From Pagrus major (lineage: Eukaryota > Chordata > Actinopteri > Spariformes > Sparidae), in NCBI RefSeq assembly GCF_040436345.1, contig NC_133218.1, positions 5,892,484-5,956,483 on the forward strand: a stretch of DNA of 64,000 bases, written 5' to 3'. The position numbers and the translations under genes are program-made. Of the stretch, positions 1 through 10,712 are shown piece after piece (positions within the stretch are counted from its first letter, which is position 1; every line of letters starts with the position of its first letter). The notes beneath the pieces are model-generated. The model ran no database searches, was not told the origin of the DNA, and worked only from the letters and a program-made list of their open reading frames with translations.

Positions 1-539
1 GGAAGTCACAATTTGTTGCTTTTAAGGTGACAGTATTGCCAATATATCACATGGTAGTCCAGGGATGCTTGTAAATAGCTGATATCAAGCCATTATCATA
101 GCATCAGTAAAAGTGGAGAGGGTAAGTTATCTTTGCTTGACCCCCTTGAGACATTATACCAGATTCAATCCATGAATATAAATGTCTTTGTGCAACATTT
201 TGTCCCAGAAAATTTTGTTGTTTTGTTCAAGAAAATCTTCATTTTAGGCTCCAAACTGACAGAATGAATCTGAGTCAATCTATGAATAGAAATCTTACAA
301 GCTCAATTCCACACTTGGCGACTTCCTCTTCATAGTTGAGGTTCTCAAGGGTGTAAACCCCAACATAAGTAATATTTTGGTGTAACCTCAGGAAACTGTG
401 TCATGGAGTTGGTTGGGAAGTTTCTAAACAAAAAATGGAGAGGTCAGCTGGTGAAATAAACACCACAAAAATGTACTGCGTTCAGATCTGTTGTGTTTTG
501 TTTATTGTGTGTCCCTGATTCAGGCACTAATATGAATTC

Positions 540-670
540 AAATCAAATCAAATAAATTTCATTTATATAGCCCAAAATCACAATCACATTGCCTCAGTGG
601 GCTTTACAAACTGTACAGTGAACGACATCCGCTGTCCTTCGACCCTCGAGTCGAGTGAGGAAAAACTTGC
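540..670. repeat. Fragment of a common teleost dispersed repeat
   Basis: The stretch starts with AAATCAAATCAAATAAATTT, runs through ATTTATATAGC and AAATCACAA, and ends GAGTGAGGAAAAACTT. I recognise this as a widespread fish interspersed repeat of the LINE/SINE-tail kind, recalled rather than looked up. A similar CAAATCAAATC run occurs near 9965. Family assignment is uncertain. Confidence 0.5.
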
Positions 671-1723
671 CATATTGAGAAAAAAAAACCTTTTAACAGG
701 GAATTGTCTCGTCTGGCGGTATGGCAGCCTTATCTTGTATATTATGTGTACACTGATAACACTGCTGAATGCAACTAGGCTGACACAGAACATTAATTAA
801 GGGAAAAATGTGACAGGTGACTGTAGTTAACATATACCTGTTAAGGTCCTAGCAGTAAAGAGAGGCCCTGTCGTCCTGTAGATTAGTTATATGTTATATG
901 TAAGTTATATGTTACCAACAATGACCCGCCTCTTTTATGGTTTTAGGTTTTATTTTTCAAGGCATTTTCCCCTCCTTAGATACTAAACTTATATTCTCTA
1001 TCCTTGTGACGACAAAGGTCTTGTCTATTTTAGTCTTTTCTAATCAAGTCTACGACATCGATTCATTTTTCAAAGATTTAGTGATGAGCAAAACTCAGGT
1101 GAAAGTGGCACCAACACAGTTCAAAAATACTACAAATACTAAGGACCTACTTTTGCTACAGAAATAGAAATAATAACAAAAACAGAATTATAATTGTATT
1201 GTGGCATTACATTATCATTTTCAAGTTTACATCATCATTCTAATAAAGCTGGCTCTGGGCTCCATATGTTTGAGTATGAAAATTGAGAGTGGCTTTGAAG
1301 AGGGGTCCCTTTCGCAGCCTTAATGATTTGTATTTTAATGTAAGCAGTGTTTTAATGTAGTGTGGCTCAGGCGGAGCTGTAGTATAACTAATTTATAAAA
1401 TACCACGTGATTTAAACTGCAGAAAAACATAATTTCTTAAAAAAACGTATAGTATGTTTTGCATTTAAAATGAAGCAGAAGCAGAATGATAAGCAGTACC
1501 TCAATATGGTAGCTTTTGATTTTGATAGAAAATCATGATAGAAAGTGAGATTTTCATGTCTTTTTCATTAATAAGCAGGGTTAGGTGCTATATAAAGTAT
1601 AGAAAAGTATAAATATACAAAAAAGCTTCATCCACAGAGAGGTACACAGCCCACATACAGAGATGTGCTTTAAACAAGATGTCATGGCTTCTCTATACTG
1701 AGAATGGCCATAATACAGGACCT

Positions 1724-2060
1724 TTAAAGGGGCACTATGTAGTTTTGGAGAAGAAATTCAGACTCAGAAATTAAATTTTTACAATATTAATGAGGTAATA
1801 ATACAGAAATATTTAGGTTTTCCATGAGTGAATAAACAAACTGTTCTCAGAGGAAAATAAGGTCCCCAGAGCACTGTTTGAAGCTAGATAGGTGGCAGGG
1901 TCCGCCACATATAAACAAGGTAAAACAGTGTTGTCCTTTAAGGTCAGCTTGTTTATTCAGTTTGTTTGGTAAGTTTGTTAAAAAAATTTTTTTTTAAAAA
2001 TCAGTCAATGAAGATCTTTCTTTTCTGATTAAAATTTTCTCATCTATAAGTTGCACTCAA
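1724..2060. mobile_element. Degraded TTAA-type MITE (family B, copy 1)
   Basis: It begins with TTAAAGGGGCACTATGTAG. Its body matches, in reverse orientation, the complete element at 61891-62199: shared stretches include ATAAACAAGGTAAAACAGT-like and AATGAGGTAATAAT-like segments. The right terminus is eroded (a CTATAAGTTGCAC-like remnant near 2050). TTAA ends suggest a piggyBac-type non-autonomous element. No coding capacity. Confidence 0.6.
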
Positions 2061-2320
2061 AAATGTTAGTAGTTTGTGCCAGAACACCAAAGGATGGCCG
2101 TGGAAGATTATTAACATTAAGACAGCAGCAATCTGTCAAAAAAATTATATCCAAGAAAAAACTGTCCATTTAAATCTTTATAAATGAAAAGTAGCTTATA
2201 TCATATCTGTGAAATTATATTGAAAATGGCCCCTGAGCACTGGATTGTTAATACACTGGCTATTGATAATGCATTAAATAACAACTGTTAAAAGGTAACT
2301 AATAGGCCAATTCTGTGTAG

Positions 2321-2941
2321 CTTTTGAGAAGATACTTTGTACTTTTAAGTATTATTCAATACCAGTAGTGTTACTTGAAATTGAGTAATATTTAAGTAAT
2401 GTAACTGTTCTCATACTTGAGTACAGATTTTCAATACTCTTCATTGTTTCTTTAAATAGTTTGTACTATGACAATGCATCCTATTTTATCAATTAATCAA
2501 ATGTCTTGCTAAGTAACTATAGCTGTGAGATAAGTGTGAGGAAAAAGTACAATATTTGCTTCTAAAGAGAGTGAAGTGGAGCAATAAAATAGCACAAATT
2601 GGAGTTAAGTAAGTAAAGTACAGGTTTTGTTCATTTTTTGCTGTCAAATTTAATTACATTAAAAAGTAAGTAATACTGAGTAACTTTTAAGAAGAATACT
2701 TTTACTTAAGTATTATTTTAATACCAGTAGTTTTACTTGTAACTTCAGTAATATATCTAGTATTATTGCAATGTTATAACAATGCATCCCATTTTATTAG
2801 ATAATAAAGGACGAAAGGGAAAAAGTACAATGTTTGCCTCTAAAAATAGTTAGGTGGAGGGATAAAATAGCACAAACTGGAGTAAAGTAAGTGAAGTTCA
2901 CGTTGTGTTCATTTTTTGCTGTAAGAATGAATTACATCATA
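2321..2941. repeat. Two diverged tandem copies of a ~300-bp repeat
   Basis: Copy 1 (about 2321-2664) and copy 2 (about 2681-2941) share, in the same order, AATACCAGTAGT, ACAATGCATCC, GGAAAAAGTACAAT, ATAAAATAGCACAAA and CATTTTTTGCTGT. They also resemble the AGTAAAGTA-rich fish repeat at 6240-6735. The second copy ends about 10 bases before the GC-rich nmrk2 promoter. Confidence 0.6.
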
Positions 2942-2944
2942 GTT

Positions 2945-3140
2945 TATGGTTTGGAGGGCGGGGTGAGCGGAGGTGGGAGGTGGGAAGGAGCTGCGGTCGC
3001 ACTCGCTCGTGATTGGCTGGTTGTGAGTTTTCCGTGCGGCTCGAGGTGTTTAAATAGCCAATCACGGCGCTCTCTCCAGTATGTGTAGCAGCTCCATTGA
3101 ACTGACGGCCCTCTCTCGGCGGAAGACCGCGTCCGTGTGA
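2945..3140 (+). promoter_or_regulatory. nmrk2 promoter region
   Basis: This is a GC-rich patch in AT-rich surroundings. Two CCAAT boxes in opposite orientation form an exact 11-base inverted repeat: CGTGATTGGCT at 3008-3018 and AGCCAATCACG at 3056-3066. A TATA-like TTTAAATA lies at 3049-3056. Paired CCAAT boxes are typical NF-Y sites (family knowledge). Transcription probably starts near 3080-3100 (inference). Confidence 0.6.
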
Positions 3141-3183
3141 CAGCCCGTCTCAGCGCTTACCTTACTCACTTAACTCAAGTGCC

Positions 3184-3204
3184 ATGGAGGAATCAAGTAG
3201 TTGA
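3184..3204 (+). CDS. Short upstream ORF in the nmrk2 leader
   Basis: The sequence GCCATGG at 3181-3187 is a near-ideal start context and opens a six-residue frame (MEESSS) closed by TGA at 3202-3204, 112 bases before the nmrk2 start codon. If the leader begins near 3080-3100 as inferred, ribosomes would meet this uORF first. It could dampen or regulate nmrk2 translation. Translation is not shown by sequence alone. Confidence 0.35.
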   Translation: MEESSS

Positions 3205-3316
3205 CGTTTCCTGCTGTAACCTTCTCTTTTTAAGCTTTCTTCCGTCTGATCACTGTGATCCCGAACCGGTTTATTGACGTTTTGACCTTTTTTACGAGCT
3301 TCGACCATCCGCAGAC

Positions 3317-5348
3317 ATGAAGTACATCATCGGCATCGGCGGGTGAGTTCCGGCAGGATGAATGGGTGGGAGCTAAGCTACATGCTAGCAGGCTAACGGA
3401 GCTGCTAGGCCGTGAAAGCCCGGCACACGTGGGGAAGGGCGGTCATGACATCCGCCAAATGGTCGCTTCCTTTTTCGTTGTACCGCAGTTATAACCGTAC
3501 AGTGACCAGATATGTCGGTGTTAATTTACAGCTTCTGCTAATCACCTCTGGTTAACGAATAAACAAAGCTAAAGCTAAGGGTTACAAACATGTTATAGAG
3601 ATAAGGAAGTCCGCCATATGGCCAGTTGACCCACCCTTTTTGTTCCGGCTTAATGTAGTAGATATTAATGCCTTATATCAATAAAATGTGCAAAATATGT
3701 ATTATTGTGTAAATAACTGATAAAATAGTGGTCGTTTATGACTTATTGCTGTTTGTTTTGCTTTTATATCAGTTACAAGTTCAATTCTACATATTTAACG
3801 ATAGGTGTTGCACTGTCAAATGGATGCCCCAGGCACTGTATTTTGATGTGATGGTGTAGTAATTAATATTTCTATGTGTGTTGCATCATCTTCCATTCAT
3901 TGCCATGTTTTGCTTTGTTCCGTTCAGCGTAACCAATGGAGGGAAAACCACCCTCACCAACAGACTGATCAAGAACCTGCCCAACTGTTGTGTGGTGCAC
4001 CAGGATGACTTCTTCAAGGTGAGCCACATGCACAACACACATTTTTCTTGTTTTTGAAATTATGGATATAGTTAACAAAAGGGATTGCTCTGAGTAGCCG
4101 AAGTTGGTGGGGTATGAAGTTAACACTTTGCTGCCTGTGTTAGTGTGTAAAAACGCTATCAGAGCCTTCCATATAGCAAAGTGCAGCACTAGTGGAATGT
4201 ACCTGGGTACATCTTATCCATGTATGTTTCAGCCCCAAGATCAGATTGAAGTTGGTGAAGATGGCTTTAAGCAGTACGATGGTAAGCCTGGGTTTTTATG
4301 AAAGGGTTTGTGTGTGTGTGTGTGTATGTATGTTTGTGTGTGTGTGTGTGTGTGTGTTTGCTACTGCTGCAACGTTTGTAATCTGCATGCAAAATAAACA
4401 AACTTAAATCCTGAACATGTTTCTTACATACTCTTTTGCAATTTTCTATACGTTTCCCTTCTCGTTTTCTTTCCATCCTCCCCCCTCCGCTTCGCTCTTC
4501 AGTCATTACTGCTCTGGACATGGACGCCATGATGAGTACGATCTACGCATGGCTGGAGAACCCGGTGAAGTTTGAGAAATCTCATGGCGTTAATAACACC
4601 CTGGATGATGAGATCGTCCCCAAGTCTGACCATAAGGAGGAGGAGGAGACTCACATCCTTATTGTGGAGGGCTTCCTGCTTTACACCTACGGGTAAGAAG
4701 CAAGTGTGATAATTATTTTTCTGTTTGTGTTGGGACCAGTATGCCTTGAGGCTAATTTGTCTCCACCCCCGCAGACCTTTGATCGACGTGCTGAACCAAC
4801 GTTACTTTATTTCCATCCCATATGAAGAATGCAAAAAGAGGAGGTGGTAAGTGTTCTCACACTGTTCTATCTGGTGTTTGTGTAGTCTAGCCTGCTGTCT
4901 CACTACCACATGTAATTGGTGTTTTTTTTCTTTCTCTGCAGCTCGAGGAACTACACGGTGCCAGACCCCCCCGGCCTGTTCGATGGCCACGTCTGGCCCA
5001 TGTATCTGCAACACAAGAACATCATGGAGACATCAAGTGTTGACGTTTGTAAGTATATACATTTTTATTTTACATTTTGTATTCTTTATTTTGCATGTGA
5101 CTACATTTTCATATTTAAAAGTGAAAGTTTCTCCTGTTGATTAAATGTTTGTGTGTTGCTATTACAGTGCAGCTAGATGGAACCAAGTCAAAGGAACAAC
5201 TGTTCAACTTTGTCTACGGCGACATCCTGAACAACATCCAGACATCTCAAACAAAGGTACACCAATCATCAAGCGACCCTGTTCCAAAACATTTTTAATC
5301 TAAATGTGAGTTTCTGATACATTCTTTCTTGGTTTGCAGGTCGTATGA
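3317..5348 (+). CDS. nmrk2: Nicotinamide riboside kinase 2 (8 coding exons, 210 aa)
   Basis: Nmrk kinases phosphorylate nicotinamide riboside to NMN in the salvage route to NAD+; the NMRK2 form is muscle-enriched in mammals (family knowledge). Coding exons: 3317-3342, 3928-4018, 4233-4281, 4503-4692, 4775-4846, 4942-5048, 5168-5256, 5340-5348; all introns are GT-AG and phases join cleanly into 210 codons plus TGA. Visible motifs: P-loop GGVTNGGKT at residues 8-16, the HQDDFF segment with Asp35/Asp36 (the family's catalytic Asp), and [11 protein letters not shown] at 152-162. The [13 protein letters not shown] start resembles NMRK2 more than NMRK1. Human NMRK2 is about 230 aa; the fish C-terminus stops soon after QTSQTKVV and lacks the mammalian tail. 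The last coding exon holds only VV and the stop. The start ATG is the first in frame before the P-loop. Confidence 0.95.
4308..4358. repeat. (TG)n microsatellite in nmrk2 intron 3
   Basis: An interrupted TG dinucleotide run (TGTG with TATG/TTTG breaks) starts about 26 bases after the donor site of coding exon 3. It is a likely length polymorphism with no sign of function. Confidence 0.9.
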
Positions 5349-5579
5349 TCGGCTAAAGGGAACACATACTCAGCCTGCAAGCAGAAGACCACCCTGCCTT
5401 AAGTTTCTACCTGGCAGCTCATTTAGCTGACTGCTATGATTTATATGTAAATGTTTAACTGACGGCATCAAATGCTGGCATGATTTTTATATCGACCATA
5501 TTTATTGCTTTGTTACAGCCTATACTCCAAGAGAGTGGATGATGCGTTCAGAAGATGGTTGCATTTAGTTGCATACGTC

Positions 5580-5585
5580 AATAAA
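5580..5585 (+). other. nmrk2 polyadenylation signal
   Basis: A canonical AATAAA lies 232 bases after the nmrk2 stop codon, giving a compact 3' UTR of about 250 bases. No other AATAAA lies between the stop and this site. Confidence 0.7.
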
Positions 5586-6239
5586 TGACCTCCTACCAAC
5601 TATCTTCTCTTGTGATTTTTATAAGTAGCTGAAACCTTTTTAAAATGTAACTCTATGAAGTCTTCAATACGGTCTCCTGTTCAACACTCACTGCCCCGGG
5701 CCGTTGCTATGTTAGGCACGGCGTGCAGACAGCTTTCACTATCTTGCTCCCAGGCAACAGTTGACGGGAGTGATAAGTGGAATCACAAGGTTGAACCTCG
5801 TGACCTTAGGTTTACAGCACAACTCTTATCTAAATTCAGACACAGAGGGGCCATTTTCCTAGAAGCGTGTCTTGAACATTAACGTAGAACAAGACAACTT
5901 CAAAGATCTTTTTACTTACAATAGCCTGTTTCCTGTATGTAATATGGTGTCACAATATTGGGCTATAAGTTTTTGTTTTTGTCGCTGTCCAGAATTTCTG
6001 GGCAGGAAAGTAATATAAATGGATGCGAGCAGATCGCTTGGAGCACTCTTGAGTGAATGACTTGAGAGCAGTGGTTTAACATGACACCCAAAGACATTTA
6101 TTGTGAAATTTTCTTCACCTCAATTGCAATAAATGGTCAACCATTTTGTCAGATGCTCCATAAAGCTGCGGTAACCTTTTGATTGCAACAACAGCTTGTG
6201 TTATTACTGCAACAACACATTCACAGGGTTTTATGTGTA

Positions 6240-6735
6240 TGCATAAGTCGTATCCAAAAGTCATACATGAGTAAAAGTAAAGACTCATCATTTAAATATT
6301 ACTTGGCTGAAAGTGATGGTCACTCATACCAATAGCACTCAAGTAAAAGTCTTAAAGTATCTGATATTAAAAGTTTAGTCAATGTGTTAAGTATTGAAAG
6401 TAATTTTCAGGCAATAAATGTACTTAAGTGTCAAAAGTACAAGTAGAAATAAATTATAGTGAATTATCAGATCCAATGTTCAGCATTTTTCTGATTATTG
6501 GAATCTGTTTTGTTCATTTAAAAATGTGCTACTTGGACTCTAATGCTGTGAGCAATCTGCAAAGTAACTAGTAACTAAAGTGAAGTAGTGGAGTAAAAGC
6601 TACAATAATTACCCCCCAAGTGTAGTGGAGTGGATAAATCGGCCTAAAATACTAGAAAAGTAAAGTACAAGCATCCCAAAATTGCACCTAAGCACAGCAC
6701 TTGAGTAAATTTACTTAATTAAATTCCATCAGTGT
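6240..6735. repeat. AGTAAAGTA-rich teleost dispersed repeat
   Basis: This stretch is dense in motifs such as GAGTAAAAGT, AAGTACAAG and CACTTGAGTAAATTTACTTA and ends TTAAATTCCATCAGTG. I recognise it as an abundant fish interspersed repeat whose tail usually reads like TTACTTTCCACCACTG (recalled, not searched). Related fragments occur at 2321-2941, 11500-11580 and 49080-49130. Confidence 0.6.
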
Positions 6736-7881
6736 ATAATAGGCCTACACACAATATGTGGTTAATGCCGTGGATTATGAGGAGGAGCTGTGTTATGTAA
6801 GTGTAAGACAAATTTTCATCTTTGCCTGCAGAAGGGAAAGCTTTAAACTGAGAAACTTTGCCAGCTGGTGAAGTTATGCAATGCCATGACAATGCATTCG
6901 TCTTGTGAAGTAATATTGTTCGTGTGTAAGGACAACATTTATTTTACTGTAATGGAAAAATACAGCTGATGGGATCTGAATTCATCGTCCACAGAAGTCT
7001 GAAGTGAGCTGGGTGTGTCGGGCCCCTCTGAGGAAGTGAAATCGGTTTCTCGCTGTCCTTTCTTCACTCTGCTGTGAAAGAACACGTTATGTAATGTTAT
7101 TATAGACACGTATGGAAGTAGGTCAGAGCTGTATGTACGTTGAACAGACCTCCTGGCCTACATGTGGGAAGTCCTTTTTTCCCCTTTGTACTTTTGCTAC
7201 AGAGTTTGAGTTCAGACTCTAATCCATTATAGTTACAGTTTAAAAGATCACTTTCACTATGTTGTGTATCCATTTTAGTTCAGAAAAAGTCCAACTTATT
7301 TTTATAACAAGTCATTCGACTGATCTACCTTTGAAAACAAGCTAAATGATATTTTTGGATCTTTTTCCATTTAATAGTCACTGTTTTCCCTCTGCTGAAT
7401 GTGTCACTGGAATAAAACAGCCCTCACATGTTGATATTATGGAGGTTTAACAAAGACAGTGTGTGTTGTATTATTCACAGAGCACAAAGCAGCTCTTATG
7501 GGTGTCTATGGTTCCAGACAGACTGCCTGATTGACACACCAGCGCCTCTGCATCAACAGCATGAACACACACAGGCAGCCGGTGGACATCTGTCTGAAAA
7601 AGCATGTTTTTCCAACACACTTTGAGTTGTTTAGTTACAGTTTATGACTGAGGTTTTACTGTCATATTCATGCATTTTGACGGCCTCAAATAACTTCTCA
7701 GTATTTACTCCATTTCCTCTCATGCACATCACAACATACTTGTTCACATCTGTCTGAACTTTCAGCTCTTCTGGTGTGGCCTGTGGTTATTTTGATTCTT
7801 TATGCAACATATATTCGTTCATCAGGTCTTAGAGACAACCACTAAAGCTCTAGAATATTCCTTGCTTGCTACAGTTATGGC

Positions 7882-8534
7882 TTAAAGGGTAACCCCACCA
7901 GTTTTAAATATTAAAGTGTGTTAACAGGTCTTGGGGAGTACGACTGCATGTGTGAAAAAGAAGTACAAGTACTTTGTGGCAGTATTCGGATACTGCCTCC
8001 AGTAATGTCACTCCTCCATTGATGTCACTCAGTAGCTAAGTTGCATTGTGGGTAATGTAGGCACCAGGTTTTGAAAAGGAAGAAGAATGTATGCTGTTTC
8101 AATTTTAATTATTTGTTTTTAAACTGTCCGCAATGAGGCCGACAGTGTTATTGGAGTGAAAAATATTGTTTAACCTCAAAATATGGCCTGATATCCCTCC
8201 AGATTCTCATTATCCGTCATCTTTTCGGTTGTTGATCAATCAGGAAGCAGTGAAATGAAAACAATTTGTTAGAGTTTGTGTATTTATTGGACTTGCAACC
8301 TGCATAAAATTATCCCAGCGTGTAAGCTGTGGATTGCTTTTAAACCTGACACCTACACCCACACTGCAATTTAGCCACTGAGTGACATCTGGAGGCAATT
8401 TATCAGATTACATGCAGCTTCCGCTGGAGAAGGAAAAAGGCTTTAAACCACCTTTTTCACATATGCAGTAGTACTCGCAAAGACCTGCAAACATACTTCA
8501 ATGTGTAAAATTGGTGGTTTTGGTTACCCTTTAA
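7882..8534. mobile_element. TTAA-bounded MITE (family A, copy 1, ~650 bp)
   Basis: The element is bounded by TTAA at 7882-7885 and 8531-8534. Its termini form long inverted repeats of about 80 bases: the left begins TTAAAGGGTAACC, the right read backwards also begins TTAAAGGGTAACC, and both continue into a CAGGTCTT..GAGTAC..CTGCAT.TGTGAAAAAG pattern. There is no transposase frame inside. TTAA ends fit a piggyBac-type non-autonomous element. Related copies lie at 24329-24599 and 57900-58216. Confidence 0.8.
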
Positions 8535-9540
8535 GTTAGATGTAACTTCAGTTCAGGGCTGTAGTATATATTGAGTTTGAGTGGTTCAGACGAGTACATT
8601 CAAATGCATCAAGGGGGAGAGAGGAAAAGAGAGATCGAGTGTGAGATCATATTACAATCATATCCATTTGGGATTTCCCTGCAGCCTACTTTAGTATCAC
8701 GCAGGACAAACACCAAAATATTTTACTTCTGTTTACGATGCAGCTCTCCCACTTCTTCTGCAAACTTTTCAAGGCAGAAAGTTTGACTTTATGTTCACAG
8801 AGATACCAGTTTTTCTGGCTCAAACCCAGGTACTCTGTGTGCTAATGTTCTCATATGGCTCAAGATTTCATAATATGCTCAATTTGAGATGGTGATAATT
8901 TCCCTTTAAGGGTAGCTAACTGGTTTTAAGATGGGTGTAACTTCATGGCATGTGCAAGCTGGTCAGTCTGCAGTAGTTATGTAACCTGCTGCTGGCACGA
9001 CCTCCACTGAAAGAGGACTGATGTTTCAAATCTGCACATGGCTGCATATGATGTACTGACCTCTACTTCTGAAATACTTTCTTTCTGCGGCTTTTTCTAC
9101 TATACACAGCAATGTAATGGCCAGGTCAGTGCTAGTTCAAAATGTTAAGAAGCTAAAACTGTACTCTCTTCAATAAAATGGGTCCTAGCCTACAGAAACT
9201 AGGTTAGTGTGAACTCATTGTCCTCAGATACAATATTTCATGGATGGATTGTTCCGTGGTGATAGACGACACTGTCTACTGACACCCGGACTGCATCTGG
9301 ACAACAACAAACCCTGCAGTTTTTTCGAAACCACACCAACCACCACCCATGGGGTTAAGAGGGTTGCCTTACTGGCTCTTACTGGATCTTGTTTGTGTAT
9401 GTGAGCAAGTTCATGTCTGCATTTCTGTCTGCATCCAGTCTAATACCATCTTAGAAAATATAGCAAGAACAAAGAGATTTCAGACTAAACAAGACACAGA
9501 AAGACTAGAGGGAGTTGTGTTTATTTTTTAATGTCTTCAC

Positions 9541-9627
9541 AGGTTTTAGTAAAAAAATCTATCAGACAGCTGTGGCTCGTGCAGAATGCTGCCACCAGAG
9601 TCCTCACTAACATCAAGACCGGTCCTT
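9541..9627 (+). mobile_element. LINE (L2/CR1-like) reverse-transcriptase C-terminal remnant
   Basis: In the + strand one frame reads RQLWLVQNAATRVLTNIKT-like, matching the conserved 'QLIQNAAARVLT' segment near the end of L2/CR1-type ORF2 proteins. It breaks off at 9628, where TTAAAGGTGTAATATGTAG marks the end of an unrelated MITE. A typical L2 3' tail appears at 10640-10710, so the LINE copy seems interrupted and decayed. Confidence 0.6.
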
Positions 9628-10639
9628 AAAGGTGTAATATGTAGAATATCGCCAGAAATCGAAGGTGGCTCCAAAACTATAGGGGGCAGCATAACGGTTA
9701 ACTTCTGCTCACTATACTCTTTGCTGTCGCTATCTTTGGCCATAGCGACAAGCTGCCATTAGCAAGTAGTTCAGTTAGCCGTGGCCCTACGTTGCCCTAT
9801 TAGCTCTCTGGAGTCTGCCCACACGTGATCTCTGATGTGGAAGTGGTCAGCAGGACTCACAGTGAACTGGGACTGAAAGCAGCATCTGAGACTTTCAGAT
9901 CCCAGTTTGAAGACACAGGATCAGCAGTGGGGTGAGAGAGAGAGTGGGGCATCAGCTGGTATATCAAATCAAATCAAATCAAATCACATCTTACCCGGCG
10001 AATTGAGGATTTATTTCGACCAAACCAGAGGTGATTGTGAAAAGACCAACCAAGACTGTGTTGGTGTGAGTTTTATTTCAATATGGCGGGTTTGAATGAT
10101 GTCTGTTTTATAATGAGTTAACGAAACAATTAAGCTTGTCTTATTTCAGTAAAAGAGAGAAACTTGATGTTTTTTTTGTGGGTTTATTTTGTTTACTTAA
10201 GTATGTGTCTCCCAACTGAAACTACGGACACTACCAGACTATCACCGCTTGTGGTACAGTGGTATTACAAGACAGGACGAGCCGAGCTAGCTCGGTATCA
10301 GGCTAACTTCAGCAGACAACTTTTGCAACACAGTACATCGATATCTTTGACATCAACACTGTTGTTTCCCCACATTCTGTTGATAATATTTGTTGATTTA
10401 AAAAAAAAATTCAAACCAAAATTCTGGCCATATCTTACATATTGCCCGTTTAAATCACTACACTTGATTTACGTGTATCAATTCGCTCATTTCAATCAGA
10501 TACATAACTTTATTTTTAATGTGGAACTATTTATTTGCTCGCTTTTGTTTTTGTTGCCTTCTAAATGCTATTTCTTTTTATTCTTTACCTCTTTATTAGC
10601 TTGTTTTGTTTTGTTTTTACTGTTTTGATGCAACTTTAA

Positions 10640-10712
10640 TGTTCACTGAATGTCAAGCACTTTGAATTTCCTCGTGTCTGAATGGTGCTACATAAATAAA
10701 CTTGCCTTAAGT
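10640..10712 (+). mobile_element. LINE 3' tail remnant
   Basis: The text CAAGCACTTTGAATTTCC ... GGTGCTACATAAATAAACTTGCC is the 3'-end signature of L2/Rex-like fish LINEs (AAGCACTTTG...GTGCTATATAAATAAA, recalled). It lies in the same orientation as the reverse-transcriptase remnant at 9541-9627. Confidence 0.6.

Larger units (their letters stand above)
1..2940. other. Intergenic repeat-bearing region upstream of nmrk2
   Basis: No gene is supported here; open frames are short and AT-rich. Contents seen: a fragment of a common fish dispersed repeat at about 540-670 (with the phrase ATTTATATAGC and a run ending in GAGGAAAAACTT), a TTAA-bounded MITE from 1724, and two tandem related copies of a stretch with AGTAAAGTA motifs at 2321-2664 and 2681-2941 that ends at the nmrk2 promoter. 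The first 500 bases show nothing recognisable. Confidence 0.6.

Noticed and set aside
3317-5348. Assignment as nmrk1 instead of nmrk2
   Set aside because: The [14 protein letters not shown]-loop and VHQDDFF fit NMRK2 better than NMRK1's GISGVTNSGKTTL and ISQDDFF.
10164-10628. 154-aa + frame rich in Phe/Leu
   Set aside because: AT-rich DNA read in one frame yields Phe/Leu/Ile strings that mimic membrane proteins; it lies within decayed LINE territory.
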